A DNA stretch of 40,928 nt, from assembly GCA_022571295.1 (NCBI GenBank), contig JACZYA010000011.1:1-40928 (forward strand), given 5' to 3'. Source of the stretch: Acidobacteriota bacterium (GTDB lineage: Bacteria; Acidobacteriota; Terriglobia; Acidiferrales; 2-02-FULL-67-57). Below the pieces are notes generated by a model, which did no database searches, was not told where the DNA came from, and was given only the letters and a program-made list of their open reading frames with translations. The number at the start of each line of letters is the position of its first letter. The stretch's first letter is position 1. Shown here in pieces: positions 23,233-31,808 of this stretch. A program made the translations under genes and the position numbers.

Positions 23233-25262
23233 CGGTCCCCGCTTTGGTCGATGGACTTGATGGTGCGCCGCTGTCGGCGGTAGGGTTCGCGCAGGTATTT
23301 CTCCGCTTCGGTCTGCGCGCCTTGAGTGTCGTCGCCGCTTTCAATCGCTCGCCGGTACTCGTTGATGGCTCGCTCGCGCTGGCCGGTTATGTCGAAAATC
23401 TTTCCCAGAGAGATACGGCTCCACACCATCGTCCACTTGGGTTCCTGATCTCCGTTGACGGCTTCGCGGAAAGCATTGGCGGCGGATTGGTAATTGCGCT
23501 GCTCGAAGAAAATTTCTCCCAGGCGGTAGTGCGCCAATGAGCTGTTGCGCTTGACCTCCAGTGCGCTCTGGTATTCACGGATAGCTTCGAAGTACTGGTT
23601 TCGCTCGAACAGGCTTTCGCCGCGGGCAATGGAAACGCGCAGGCGCAAGTCGGGCGTGTACTTCAGCACGTGGAACTCAGGATCAATTTGGATGCTCTGC
23701 GGTTTGCCGAAGGTTTCGATGGCGAAATCGGAGGAGAGGCCGGCGACTTGCACGGTGTTGGTGACCGGCGGCCCTTCGGTTTCGATGCGGACTTGCACCG
23801 GCATGCGGAAAATCTCCAGCTCATGTTTGATCGTGCCGGAGACGCGGAAACCTTTCTGGGTGCGGTAAGTGACGTATTCAAGCTCGAACTGGGGCACGCC
23901 GGTCGAGCGTAGCCACTGGCCGAAGAAGTAGTCGAGCGGCTCTCCGCTGACTTCCTCGGCCAATTCTTCAAACTCATCCACCGAGGCGGCGCGACCTGCG
24001 AAACGCTTCGCATAGGTCTGGAGCAGACGATCGAAATCTTTGTCGCCGATCACCTGCCGGAGCATGTGGAAGACCATGGCTCCCTTGTCCCGCACCACGG
24101 AGTTGAACTCCGGGGAGAAGGCAGCCAGCCGGTCGGCGTTGGCGATGGGGGAAGCGCTTTCGTCCACCAGAGCAGCGATGGTCAGGTCTTCCATGGTTTG
24201 GCGAAAAGCGTCCTTGCCGGCGCTGTGTTCAACATAGAGCGCTTCGGAGTAGCGGGCCAAGCCATACGCCAGCCAGACGTCAGCCGCGTGGGCGGGCAGC
24301 ACACGAGCGGCCCACCACTGCTGCGCTACTGTGCGCGCCAGCAGACGGAAATTGATGTTGTTACTCCAGTGGCGCACGGGCAGCAGGAGAAGTCCCGGGG
24401 CCGCGTAGGCTTCCCAACTGTCGTCGGGGACTTCGAGGATGGCCAGTCCCGGTGGCTCCAGCGCGCCAAACTTGTCGGAGAAGTAGGTGTAGATGTCAGC
24501 CAAGCGCTCGGCGTTGGTGGAGGCGTAGGAGGTGGGGACGGTGCGGAGGTAGAAAGTGAGGGGGGCGCCGATGGTCTCCGGCGCCTTTTCAAAACGTCCC
24601 ACCACCAGCGTGCCGGCGCGGATCGGTGCGCCCGATCGGATCAGGAAGCGCGATTTTCCGAGCGGCGCTGCACCGGCGGCTTCGGCTGGGCCGCTGGAGA
24701 GAACGGTCTCTCCTTCGGGTACCGTGACTGTCAGTTTCATCTCGAAGCGGTGCCACGGATTGACGGACTGCGGGAACCACCGCGATTCGGGCAGAAGATA
24801 GGACGCCCCGGGAGCGATGCGAGCCAGGACAGGCCCGCGTTCGGAGCGGAGAGCCGGGTCGAAAACGCCCGCGTAGTCAACCTGCACAGCGAGGGTTTGG
24901 TCGGCTGCCAGCGGCTCCCGCAAGTCCACTTGAAAGGCATCTGTTTGAGAGGGCTGTTCGAAGCGGAGGCTTTTGCCGTCCGGTCCTCGGACTGCCTGCA
25001 CCTTGAGGTTCCGGTTCAGGTAAAAAGTCAGTACAGCCAGCGGCTGGTTCGCCGCCACTTGAAGATGGGCTCGCACGCGGAGCCGGTGCACATCGGGTTC
25101 CAACTCAACCACCAGCTCATAGCTGGTCACGCGAAAAGGAGCGGGCGCTGGCTGTGCGGCAAGCCCGACCGGCGCAAGGATCAGCAGGGCCAGAGGAAGG
25201 ATGAGAGAGAAGCCAGACCGGCAGGCGGCGAAGAGGTGGCTGAATGGTCTCACGTTGTGCAT
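23229..25262 (-). CDS. M1-aminopeptidase-like protein without zinc site, with C-terminal TPRs
   Basis: 677 residues from ATG 25262. A GTG at 25253 is an alternative with better spacing from GAGG. Residues 1-36 are a signal peptide. Residues about 40-450 follow the M1 fold (beta N-domain, YLLPESRWFPQSVNPW, then the helical catalytic part), but the HExxH site reads RTVAQ (310-314, before QWW). The third ligand site, normally WLNEG, reads WLAYG (330-334), and the GAMEN-type loop is absent. All three zinc ligands are therefore missing and the protein should not be a metallopeptidase. Residues about 545-650 form three TPR-like repeats. It lies six bases after lpxB and is probably co-transcribed. 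A binding or scaffold role in the envelope is inferred. Confidence 0.75.
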   Translation of the reverse strand: MHNVRPFSHLFAACRSGFSLILPLALLILAPVGLAAQPAPAPFRVTSYELVVELEPDVHRLRVRAHLQVAANQPLAVLTFYLNRNLKVQAVRGPDGKSLRFEQPSQTDAFQVDLREPLAADQTLAVQVDYAGVFDPALRSERGPVLARIAPGASYLLPESRWFPQSVNPWHRFEMKLTVTVPEGETVLSSGPAEAAGAAPLGKSRFLIRSGAPIRAGTLVVGRFEKAPETIGAPLTFYLRTVPTSYASTNAERLADIYTYFSDKFGALEPPGLAILEVPDDSWEAYAAPGLLLLPVRHWSNNINFRLLARTVAQQWWAARVLPAHAADVWLAYGLARYSEALYVEHSAGKDAFRQTMEDLTIAALVDESASPIANADRLAAFSPEFNSVVRDKGAMVFHMLRQVIGDKDFDRLLQTYAKRFAGRAASVDEFEELAEEVSGEPLDYFFGQWLRSTGVPQFELEYVTYRTQKGFRVSGTIKHELEIFRMPVQVRIETEGPPVTNTVQVAGLSSDFAIETFGKPQSIQIDPEFHVLKYTPDLRLRVSIARGESLFERNQYFEAIREYQSALEVKRNSSLAHYRLGEIFFEQRNYQSAANAFREAVNGDQEPKWTMVWSRISLGKIFDITGQRERAINEYRRAIESGDDTQGAQTEAEKYLREPYRRQRRTIKSIDQSGDR

Positions 25263-25268
25263 CCTCGC

Positions 25269-26441
25269 TTAGGGTTCTACTGTTGCGGGCGTTTGCATCA
25301 GGTTCGTCACCAGTCGGCTGACGCGCTCGATGGCGCCCGGGGGGCCCAAGCGTTGCTTCACTCGCCCCAATTCAGTTTGGATGCGCCGACGGGCGTTGGG
25401 GTCGTTCAGCAGGCGGCTGATTTCTGCGAAAACGCGCTCCGGGGTGAAATCGTTTTGGATCAATTCCGGCACCAGCCGCTGGCCGGCAATCAAGTTGACC
25501 ATGCTGTAGTGTGGCGTGCGAATCAGCACTTTTCCTACCCACCAACTGGGGCTGGCAACGCGATAGACAACTACCATCGGAATTTCCAGCAGCAGAGCCT
25601 CCACCGTGGCCGTGCCGCTGGAAATGGCAGCAACGTCGCTGTGGGCCAAGACATTATACGAAGTGTCGCGGACGACTGTCAGGGAAAGATTGCGGGCCGG
25701 CTCAAGGAGGCGCGCGAGCAGGGCAGGGTCAACGGTGCTGGCCTGGACGAGGCAGAACTGTACGGGTTGCTGCTGCTCCAGCCGCTGGGCGGCTTCCAGC
25801 AGCGGGGGCAGGTGGCGGGTAAGCTCCTGGTTGCGGCTGCCGGGCAGGAGCGCCACGGTGGGGCGATGGGGATCGAGTTGGTAGCGGTGATAAAACTCCT
25901 CGCGGCTGAGGGAAGGGCGGGCGGAATCCACCAGTGGATGGCCGACGTAATCGGCGTCCACACCGGCCCGGCGCAAGAAATCTTCTTCGAAGGGAAAGAT
26001 GCAAATGACCTTGCGGGTGTATCGGCGGAGCAGTTTCACCCGGTGCCGGCGCCAGGCCCACACCTGGGGAGGAATGAAGTAAATGACCGGGATGCCGCGG
26101 CGGTGGAGATGGCGGGCCACATGCAAGTTCAGGCCGGGCGAGTCAATGAGCACGGCGAAGCGAGGCCGGCGGCGATCAATCTCTGCCAGCAGATGCCGGA
26201 AGACGGGATAGAGACGAAAGTAGTGGCGGATGACTTCAAAGATGCCCAAGACGCTGAACTCACGGGCGTGAGCGACCAACTCCACCCCGGCCTCGGCCAT
26301 GGCATCGCCTCCGATGCCGAACCATTGCACCGGAAAGTGGCGGGGCAGGCTGGCGGCCAGCGCAGCGCCGTAGTGATCGCCGGAGGCTTCAGTGGCGACG
26401 ATCAAAGCCAGGGCGGGATCGCTCACGGGTGCGCTCGTCAA
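25269..26441 (-). CDS. lpxB: Lipid-A-disaccharide synthase
   Basis: 390 residues. Characteristic segments are ATEASGDHYGAALA, GIGGDAMAEAGVELV, FSVLGIFEVIRHYF, IDSPGLNLHVARHL, YFIPPQVWAWRR, YVGHPLVD, LLPGSRNQE, SSGTATVEALL and MVVVYRV. The enzyme (GT19) joins UDP-diacylglucosamine and lipid X into the lipid A disaccharide at the inner face of the membrane, so this organism makes lipid A. It is not beside lpxA/lpxD or fabZ here. Instead it overlaps the end of the ABC exporter gene (ATGA) and is followed by the M1-like gene. Confidence 0.95.
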   Translation of the reverse strand: MTSAPVSDPALALIVATEASGDHYGAALAASLPRHFPVQWFGIGGDAMAEAGVELVAHAREFSVLGIFEVIRHYFRLYPVFRHLLAEIDRRRPRFAVLIDSPGLNLHVARHLHRRGIPVIYFIPPQVWAWRRHRVKLLRRYTRKVICIFPFEEDFLRRAGVDADYVGHPLVDSARPSLSREEFYHRYQLDPHRPTVALLPGSRNQELTRHLPPLLEAAQRLEQQQPVQFCLVQASTVDPALLARLLEPARNLSLTVVRDTSYNVLAHSDVAAISSGTATVEALLLEIPMVVVYRVASPSWWVGKVLIRTPHYSMVNLIAGQRLVPELIQNDFTPERVFAEISRLLNDPNARRRIQTELGRVKQRLGPPGAIERVSRLVTNLMQTPATVEP

Positions 26442-28291
26442 TCGTCGTCGGCGACCACGCTCACTTCCTGGTCGCGGTACTGGAGTTGATAGAGCTTGTA
26501 GTAGATGCCGCGCTGAGCGAGCAGCTCCTGATGGGTGCCTTGCTCGCGCAACTTGCCCTTGTGAAAGACTAGGATGCGATCGGCACGCTGCACGGTGGAG
26601 AGGCGGTGGGCGATGACAATCGAGGTGCGGTGCTCGATCAGGCGCTCCAGGGCTGAGCGGATGAGGTGCTCGGTGTGGGTGTCCACGCTGGAAGTGGCTT
26701 CGTCCAAGATGAGGAAGCGCGGATCGTGGGCCAGGGCGCGGGCGAAGGAGAGCAACTGTTTCTGCCCGACCGAGAGGGTGGCGCCGCGCTCGCGCACTTC
26801 GTGGCCGAGCCCATCCGGCAGGGACTGGACGAAGTCGCTGAGGTTGACGGTTTCCAGCGCCCCCAGGACAGCCTCCTCGCCGATGCCGTCGGTGCCCAGG
26901 CGGATGTTGCTGGCGATGGTGCCGGAAAAGAGAAAGGGATCTTGCAGCACGATGCCGAACTGGCGGCGCAGCTCTGTCAAGTCCAGTTCGCGGATGTCCA
27001 CGCCGTCGAGCAGGATTTGCCCCTTTTGGATGTCGTAGAAACGAAGGAGTAAATTGGTGAGGGTGGTTTTGCCGGCGCCGGTGTGGCCGACGATGGCAGT
27101 CATGCCGCCGGGGTCAATGACAAATGAAACGTCACGCAAAACCCAGTCTTCGTCGTTGTACGCAAACCAAACGTTGCGGAACTCCACCCGTCCCGCCTCG
27201 GTCGGGAGCGACCGAGGTTGTGGGGAAGAAGTAATCGAGACAGGCTCGTCCAGCAGCTTGAAGATGCGTTCGGCGCTGGCCATGGCTGATTGCAGCACGG
27301 TGTACTTCTCGCTCAAGTCTTGAATGGGTTGGAACATACGCCGCGACCAGAACAGGAACGCCACCAGAGTGCCGAGCTGGGCCGTGCCGCCCAGCACCTG
27401 GCTGCCGCCGTAGGCGACAATCACCGCAATGGCCAGCACCGAAAGAACTTCAACCGCAGGGTAAAAGAGCGCATGGCCGAAGATGGCGTCGCGCCAGGCC
27501 CGCAGGTTCGCGCGGTTGATTTCCTCGAACTGCTCGGCCGCGCGCCGCTCGCGGTTGAACAGTTGAACCACCGACATCCCGCTCAAGTGCTCGTTGAGGA
27601 AGGAATTGATGCGTGCCAGCGCGACGCGGGTGCGGCGGAAACAGTCGCGGACATAGTTACGAAAGAAGATGCTGACGGCGCCGATCAAGGGCAGGACGGC
27701 GAGCATGAGTAGGCCCAGTTGCCAGTCGATCAGGAGCAAAGCCGTGACGATACCGACCAAGACCAAAATATCTCCGAAGACGGCCACCACGCCAACGGTG
27801 AACATTTCGTTCAGCGCATCCACATCGTTAGTGACGCGGGTGACCAAGCGTCCGACGGGATTGCGGTCGAAAAAAGCGACTTGCAGGCGTTGCAGGTGGC
27901 TGAAAATTTGCATGCGCAGGTCGTACATCACCCGTTGCCCGGTCATCAGCATGGTGTAGGCCTGGCCGTAGGCGGCCACGAACCCCACCACCAGAAGCAG
28001 GCCGAAGACAAGGGCGAGCTGCTGCAGGCCGGTCGAGGGGTCAGCCGCGAGGTATTGTGTGAGCCAGGTAAGCTTGCCGTCGGCATCGGGAGTGGGCTGA
28101 ATGTAATAGTCAATCGCTATTTTGTAGAACAGCGGCACGATTACGTGCACAGCAGAGTGAAAAATCAGCAAGACCACCGCCAGCGCGACCTGCGGGCGGT
28201 AGGGACGCAGATAGGTGGCGAGGCGAGCGAGCAGGCGCCGGTCGTAGATTTTGCCGATGGCCGATTCTTCGTGGTGGTCGTGCTCGCTCAT
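26438..28291 (-). CDS. ABC exporter half-transporter, canonical Walker B partner
   Basis: 617 residues with six membrane helices (about 33-325) and a nucleotide-binding domain. Walker A is GHTGAGKT (402-409), Walker B ends in LILDE with Glu531 present, the switch histidine is in IAHRLS (His562), and the signature is LSVGQ (506-510) rather than LSGGQ. A histidine-rich start (SEHDHHEES) is notable. It overlaps the stop of the partner gene upstream (ATGA), so the two form a heterodimer. In such pairs one ATP site is degenerate; the altered signature here and the altered Walker B of the partner fall in the same site. Possible substrates include lipids, given lpxB next door, or drugs. Confidence 0.9.
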   Translation of the reverse strand: MSEHDHHEESAIGKIYDRRLLARLATYLRPYRPQVALAVVLLIFHSAVHVIVPLFYKIAIDYYIQPTPDADGKLTWLTQYLAADPSTGLQQLALVFGLLLVVGFVAAYGQAYTMLMTGQRVMYDLRMQIFSHLQRLQVAFFDRNPVGRLVTRVTNDVDALNEMFTVGVVAVFGDILVLVGIVTALLLIDWQLGLLMLAVLPLIGAVSIFFRNYVRDCFRRTRVALARINSFLNEHLSGMSVVQLFNRERRAAEQFEEINRANLRAWRDAIFGHALFYPAVEVLSVLAIAVIVAYGGSQVLGGTAQLGTLVAFLFWSRRMFQPIQDLSEKYTVLQSAMASAERIFKLLDEPVSITSSPQPRSLPTEAGRVEFRNVWFAYNDEDWVLRDVSFVIDPGGMTAIVGHTGAGKTTLTNLLLRFYDIQKGQILLDGVDIRELDLTELRRQFGIVLQDPFLFSGTIASNIRLGTDGIGEEAVLGALETVNLSDFVQSLPDGLGHEVRERGATLSVGQKQLLSFARALAHDPRFLILDEATSSVDTHTEHLIRSALERLIEHRTSIVIAHRLSTVQRADRILVFHKGKLREQGTHQELLAQRGIYYKLYQLQYRDQEVSVVADDD

Positions 28292-30078
28292 GTGCGCTCG
28301 AGTTCCTCTTCCAGCAACTGTTTTTGGTAGAGGTCGTAGTAGTAGCCGCCGCGGGCCAGCAGTTCCTCGTGGGTGCCGCGCTCGACGATGCTGCCGTCTT
28401 GCAGCACCACGATCTGGTCCGCGTGCCGCACAGTGGAGACGCGGTGGGAGATGATGATGGAGGTCCGCTCACGCATCACGGTGGTAAGCCGGCGAAGGAT
28501 TTTTTCTTCGGTGTGGGTGTCTACGCTGGAGAGGGCGTCGTCAAGCACGAGGATGCGCGGATTGCGCAGGACGGCGCGGGCGATGGCCGTGCGCTGCTTC
28601 TGGCCGCCGGACAAAGTGATGCCGCGCTCGCCCACCCGGGTGGCGTACTTGCGGGGAAAGCCTTCGATGTCGCCGGCCAGGTCGGCGATCTCAGCGGCTT
28701 CTTCCACTTCCTGGTCGGTGGCTTGGGGGGTGCCGAGGGCGATATTCTCCCGCAGGGTTTCGCTGAAAAGGAAGGTTTCCTGGGGAACGTAGCCGATGGA
28801 GCGGCGCAAGGTTGCCAGACGGTGCTGCTCGGTCGGACGGCCGTCCACTAGCACCGTGCCTTCGGGGGCGTCATAGAGCCGCCCGATGAGCTGGATGAGC
28901 GTGCTCTTGCCCGACCCGGTGGGGCCGACAATGGCCAAGGTTGTGCCGATCGGGATGTGCAGGTTGATATCCCGAAGCACCGGCACGCCGTTGTAGCTGA
29001 AGTTCAGATGGCGGAACTCGATTTCGCCCCGGATTTCGGTGGGGGCATCGGGAGCGGGGCGGTCCACCACGTCCGGCTGCGCGGCAAGCAGTTGATTCAG
29101 GCGCTTCAGGGACGCCGTGCCGCGCTCGAAGATATTGACCACCCAGCCGAGCGCGATCATCGGCCAAGTGAGGAGAAACATATACTGCATGAAGGCCACG
29201 AAATCGCCCAGCGAAATGGGCCGGCCCAACACCGGCTGGCCCAACACCGCCAGTCCTCCCAACCAGAGCACTGCCAAGAAAGACACGGTCACCAGAGTTT
29301 CGATAGCGGGAAAGAACATGCCTTGAATTCGAATCAGGCGCCGGTTGGCCTCGATGTATTCCTGATTCAGGCGGCCGAAGCTGCGGAGCTCAGCTTTTTC
29401 CTGCGTAAAGGCGCGCAGCAAGCGCACGCCGGCGATGTTCTCCTGGATGCGGGCGGTGAGGTCGGACATCTTGGCCTGGATGCGCTCAAAACGCTCGTGG
29501 ATCAGGCGGCCGAAGCGCTTCACCACCAGAGAAACCAGTGGGACCGGCAGGAGCAGCATAAGAGTGAGACCCCAGTCGAGATAAAGCATGGCGGCTATGG
29601 CCAGGGGGAAAACGGCCAGGGAGTTGGCCGTGTACATGGCGGCGGGGCCGACCATCATGCGGACGGCGTTCATGTCGTTGGTGGAGCGCGACATCAAATC
29701 GCCCACGCGCCAGGTGGAGTAGAAACGCGCCGACTGCATCTCCAGGCGCTGGAACAGGTCGTTGCGGAGGTCGAATTCGATGTCGCGGGAGATGCTGATC
29801 AGAATCCAGCGTTGCAAGTACAGGAAGACTCCTTTGATCAACGCGATGATCACCAGGGCGGCTGCGAAAAGAAGCAGTTGAGCGGTCGTGGTTCCGCTGG
29901 TCAGGCTGTCGATGGCGCGGCCCAGGACCAGAGGGAAAGTCATCCAGATGACGTTGCCGGTCACCAGGCAGGCCATGCCGATCAGAATCCCGCGCCGGTA
30001 GCGGCGCAGATAAGGGAAGAGCGGGCGGAGCTGTTCCCGGAGAGGTGTAGAGGGGGAAGTAGCTTGGTGTTGGTCCAT
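28288..30078 (-). CDS. ABC exporter half-transporter, degenerate Walker B partner
   Basis: 596 residues from the ATG at 30078; an in-frame TTG at 30102 is also possible and neither has a clear ribosome binding site. Six membrane helices (about 30-325) precede the ATPase domain. Walker A is GPTGSGKS (385-392), the signature is the standard LSGGQ (489-493), but the Walker B reads LVLDD with Asp514 where the catalytic Glu should be. The switch histidine (ISHRVS) is kept. This is the pattern of the degenerate half of TM287/288-type heterodimeric exporters. It starts 97 bases after the unknown gene on the same strand. Confidence 0.9.
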   Translation of the reverse strand: MDQHQATSPSTPLREQLRPLFPYLRRYRRGILIGMACLVTGNVIWMTFPLVLGRAIDSLTSGTTTAQLLLFAAALVIIALIKGVFLYLQRWILISISRDIEFDLRNDLFQRLEMQSARFYSTWRVGDLMSRSTNDMNAVRMMVGPAAMYTANSLAVFPLAIAAMLYLDWGLTLMLLLPVPLVSLVVKRFGRLIHERFERIQAKMSDLTARIQENIAGVRLLRAFTQEKAELRSFGRLNQEYIEANRRLIRIQGMFFPAIETLVTVSFLAVLWLGGLAVLGQPVLGRPISLGDFVAFMQYMFLLTWPMIALGWVVNIFERGTASLKRLNQLLAAQPDVVDRPAPDAPTEIRGEIEFRHLNFSYNGVPVLRDINLHIPIGTTLAIVGPTGSGKSTLIQLIGRLYDAPEGTVLVDGRPTEQHRLATLRRSIGYVPQETFLFSETLRENIALGTPQATDQEVEEAAEIADLAGDIEGFPRKYATRVGERGITLSGGQKQRTAIARAVLRNPRILVLDDALSSVDTHTEEKILRRLTTVMRERTSIIISHRVSTVRHADQIVVLQDGSIVERGTHEELLARGGYYYDLYQKQLLEEELERT

Positions 30079-30175
30079 TTCGGGTCGAGTCGGTGCCCGC
30101 AAGGGGCAAAAAACTATTATACGGGCGAGGTTGCCGTTTGGCTACGGGCGCGGCCCCAGAGAGAAGGCAGCGTCG

Positions 30176-30847
30176 TCAGGAGGCGGTCAGGATTTGTTCC
30201 GTGCGGCGGGCGAAGTCGGGTTCGCCTTCTGACCACAGGCGTCGTTCTTTAGTCGGAAGACTCTTTTCTATTTGTTGGAGGTAGGAGTAGAGGCGGCGGA
30301 TGTTCTCGCAGGTGTGGCGCCGGTAGGCTTCCAGGGCTTGCGGTTCCTGCAAGGCGAAGATGAACTCGTGCTCGGCGCGATTGGTGAAATTTTCCGGGCG
30401 AACCTCAGTTCCGCTGAGGACGTCGGCGTGGCCGGTGTAGAGATGTTCAAAGCCGAGGTTGAGGAGCACGTGGCCGGTTTCGCGGTAGCGGCCCTGGTCG
30501 AACTGTTCGCCCTGCAAGAGCAGCTCGACGCGGGAAGGCGTTTGATTCCATTCCAGGGAGGGGCCGGCGACCGTGTGCGTGTGCCAGAGGTCCCAGTGGA
30601 CGGTGACTTCGTAGGAAGTGTCCTGGTGGAGGAACTGCTCAGCCAACTCACGCACGGCGGAGGGTGTGGCGAGCAGGTCCCGCTCCAGGGTAGGTTGCTG
30701 GGTGGCGTCGAGGCTGCGGATGAGCAGCCGGAAGTCGCGCCGGGCGGTGGAGAGCGGGAAGATAGTCAGCAGCGCTTCCAGATGGTGCGTTCCTTTCTGG
30801 ATGGTGAAGTCGTCGAACCAAAGGCTGAGAAAGGCGAAGTTAGCCAT
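30176..30847 (-). CDS. Conserved-looking protein of unknown function
   Basis: 223 residues from ATG 30847. No signal peptide, membrane helix or recognised motif. The N-terminal half has alternating hydrophobic residues (FAFLSLWFDDFTIQKGTHHL and STARRDFRLLIRSLD), suggesting beta strands. The C-terminal half is helical with many charged residues (RRHTCENIRRLYSYLQQIEK). Trp-rich segments such as VHWDLWHTHT stand out. It lies 36 bases after recR and may be read from that transcript, but a TATAAT hexamer just before the ATG also allows a separate, nearly leaderless message. I cannot assign a function. Confidence 0.7.
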   Translation of the reverse strand: MANFAFLSLWFDDFTIQKGTHHLEALLTIFPLSTARRDFRLLIRSLDATQQPTLERDLLATPSAVRELAEQFLHQDTSYEVTVHWDLWHTHTVAGPSLEWNQTPSRVELLLQGEQFDQGRYRETGHVLLNLGFEHLYTGHADVLSGTEVRPENFTNRAEHEFIFALQEPQALEAYRRHTCENIRRLYSYLQQIEKSLPTKERRLWSEGEPDFARRTEQILTAS

Positions 30848-30854
30848 GGCGTCG

Positions 30855-30860
30855 ATTATA
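30855..30860 (-). promoter_or_regulatory. Perfect -10 hexamer (TATAAT) just upstream of the unknown gene
   Basis: TATAAT on the - strand ends eight bases before the ATG at 30847, so transcription would start at or next to the start codon. No Shine-Dalgarno sequence and no good -35 box were seen. It could be chance, but a perfect hexamer in GC-rich DNA between recR and this gene is suggestive. Confidence 0.4.
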
Positions 30861-30883
30861 GACAGAGAAAGCGGGATCGGTGA

Positions 30884-31483
30884 TCAGAGTTCGCGCCGGC
30901 CTTCCAGAGCGCGGGTCATGGTGATTTGGTCGGCGTATTCGAGCTCACTGCCGGCCGGCAGCCCCATGCCCAGCCGGGTGATACGAATCCCCAGCGGCTT
31001 GATCAGCTTGGAGAGGTAGAGGGCGGTGGCCTCGCCCTCGGCGTTGGGGTTGGTGGCGACGATGATCTCCTCCACCGAATCGCCCTTGAGGCGTTCGAGC
31101 AGGCTTTTGATGTTGAGCTGGTCCGGCCCCATGCCTTGCAGGGGCGAAAGCACGCCGCCCAGCACGTGGTACAAACCCTGGTAGCTGCGCGTGCGCTCGA
31201 CGTTCAGAATGTCTTGCGCCGACTCGACCACGCAAATCTGTTTGTGGTTTCGGGTGGAGGAGGAGCAGAAGCCGCACGGGTCTTGTTCGGTGATGTTGTG
31301 GCAGATGGAGCAGGTGCGGAGGTTCTGCTTGGCATCGAGGATGGCCTGCGCCAAGCGCTCGGCCTCGGCGGTCGGCTGGCGCAGCAGGTGGAAAGCAAGG
31401 CGCTGGGCGGTCTTGCGACCGATGCCGGGCAGGCGCTGCAATTCCTCAACCAAGCGGGCGATGGGTGGGGCGAGTTCTTTCAT
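30884..31483 (-). CDS. recR: Recombination mediator RecR
   Basis: 199 residues, the normal length. The N-terminal helix-hairpin-helix (LQRLPGIGRKTAQRLAFHLL) is followed by a four-cysteine zinc finger (CSICHNITEQDPCGFC) and a TOPRIM domain (ICVVESAQDILNVE, then IIVATNPNAEGEATALYL) and the C-terminal GLPAGSELEYADQITMTRALEGR. It acts with RecF/RecO to load RecA on gapped DNA. It follows ybaB by 11 bases in the standard dnaX-ybaB-recR order. Confidence 0.97.
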   Translation of the reverse strand: MKELAPPIARLVEELQRLPGIGRKTAQRLAFHLLRQPTAEAERLAQAILDAKQNLRTCSICHNITEQDPCGFCSSSTRNHKQICVVESAQDILNVERTRSYQGLYHVLGGVLSPLQGMGPDQLNIKSLLERLKGDSVEEIIVATNPNAEGEATALYLSKLIKPLGIRITRLGMGLPAGSELEYADQITMTRALEGRREL

Positions 31484-31494
31484 GGGCGAGAGGC

Positions 31495-31806
31495 CTAGAA
31501 CAGACCGGGAATCTTAGGCAGGTTGAGCCCTCCGGTAAGGTCGCTGAGTTGTTGCTTCAGTTCTTCGTCCACGCGGCGGTGAGCTTCATTGACCGCCGCC
31601 AGGACGAGGTCTTGCAGCATCTCCCGGTCTGCCTCGGTCAGCGCTTCCGGGTCAATCCGAACCGTAGTCAGATGTTTGTGGCCGTTCATGGTGACCGTGA
31701 CCATGCCGCCGCCGGCGGAGGCTTCCACGCTGATTTGCTCCAGGCGTTGCTGGAGCTGTTCCTGCATCTGCTTAACTTGGCCGAGCATTTGTTGGAAGTT
31801 GGGCAT
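31495..31806 (-). CDS. ybaB: YbaB/EbfC family nucleoid-associated protein
   Basis: 103 residues. Typical sequence: a helical start with QQMLGQVKQMQEQLQQRLE, then VEASAGGGMVTVTMNGHKHLTTVRIDPEAL and DREMLQDLVLAAVNEAHRRV. It forms dimers that bind DNA. It starts two bases after the dnaX stop, in the usual operon with recR. Confidence 0.96.
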   Translation of the reverse strand: MPNFQQMLGQVKQMQEQLQQRLEQISVEASAGGGMVTVTMNGHKHLTTVRIDPEALTEADREMLQDLVLAAVNEAHRRVDEELKQQLSDLTGGLNLPKIPGLF

Positions 31807-31808
31807 GG

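Noticed and set aside
24066-26489. Open frame of 807 codons on the + strand
   Set aside because: Antisense to lpxB and the M1-like gene; composition is that of a shadow frame in GC-rich DNA and no motif was found.
28957-30252. Open frame of 431 codons on the + strand
   Set aside because: Antisense to an ABC exporter subunit with well-conserved motifs; His/Gln-rich shadow composition.
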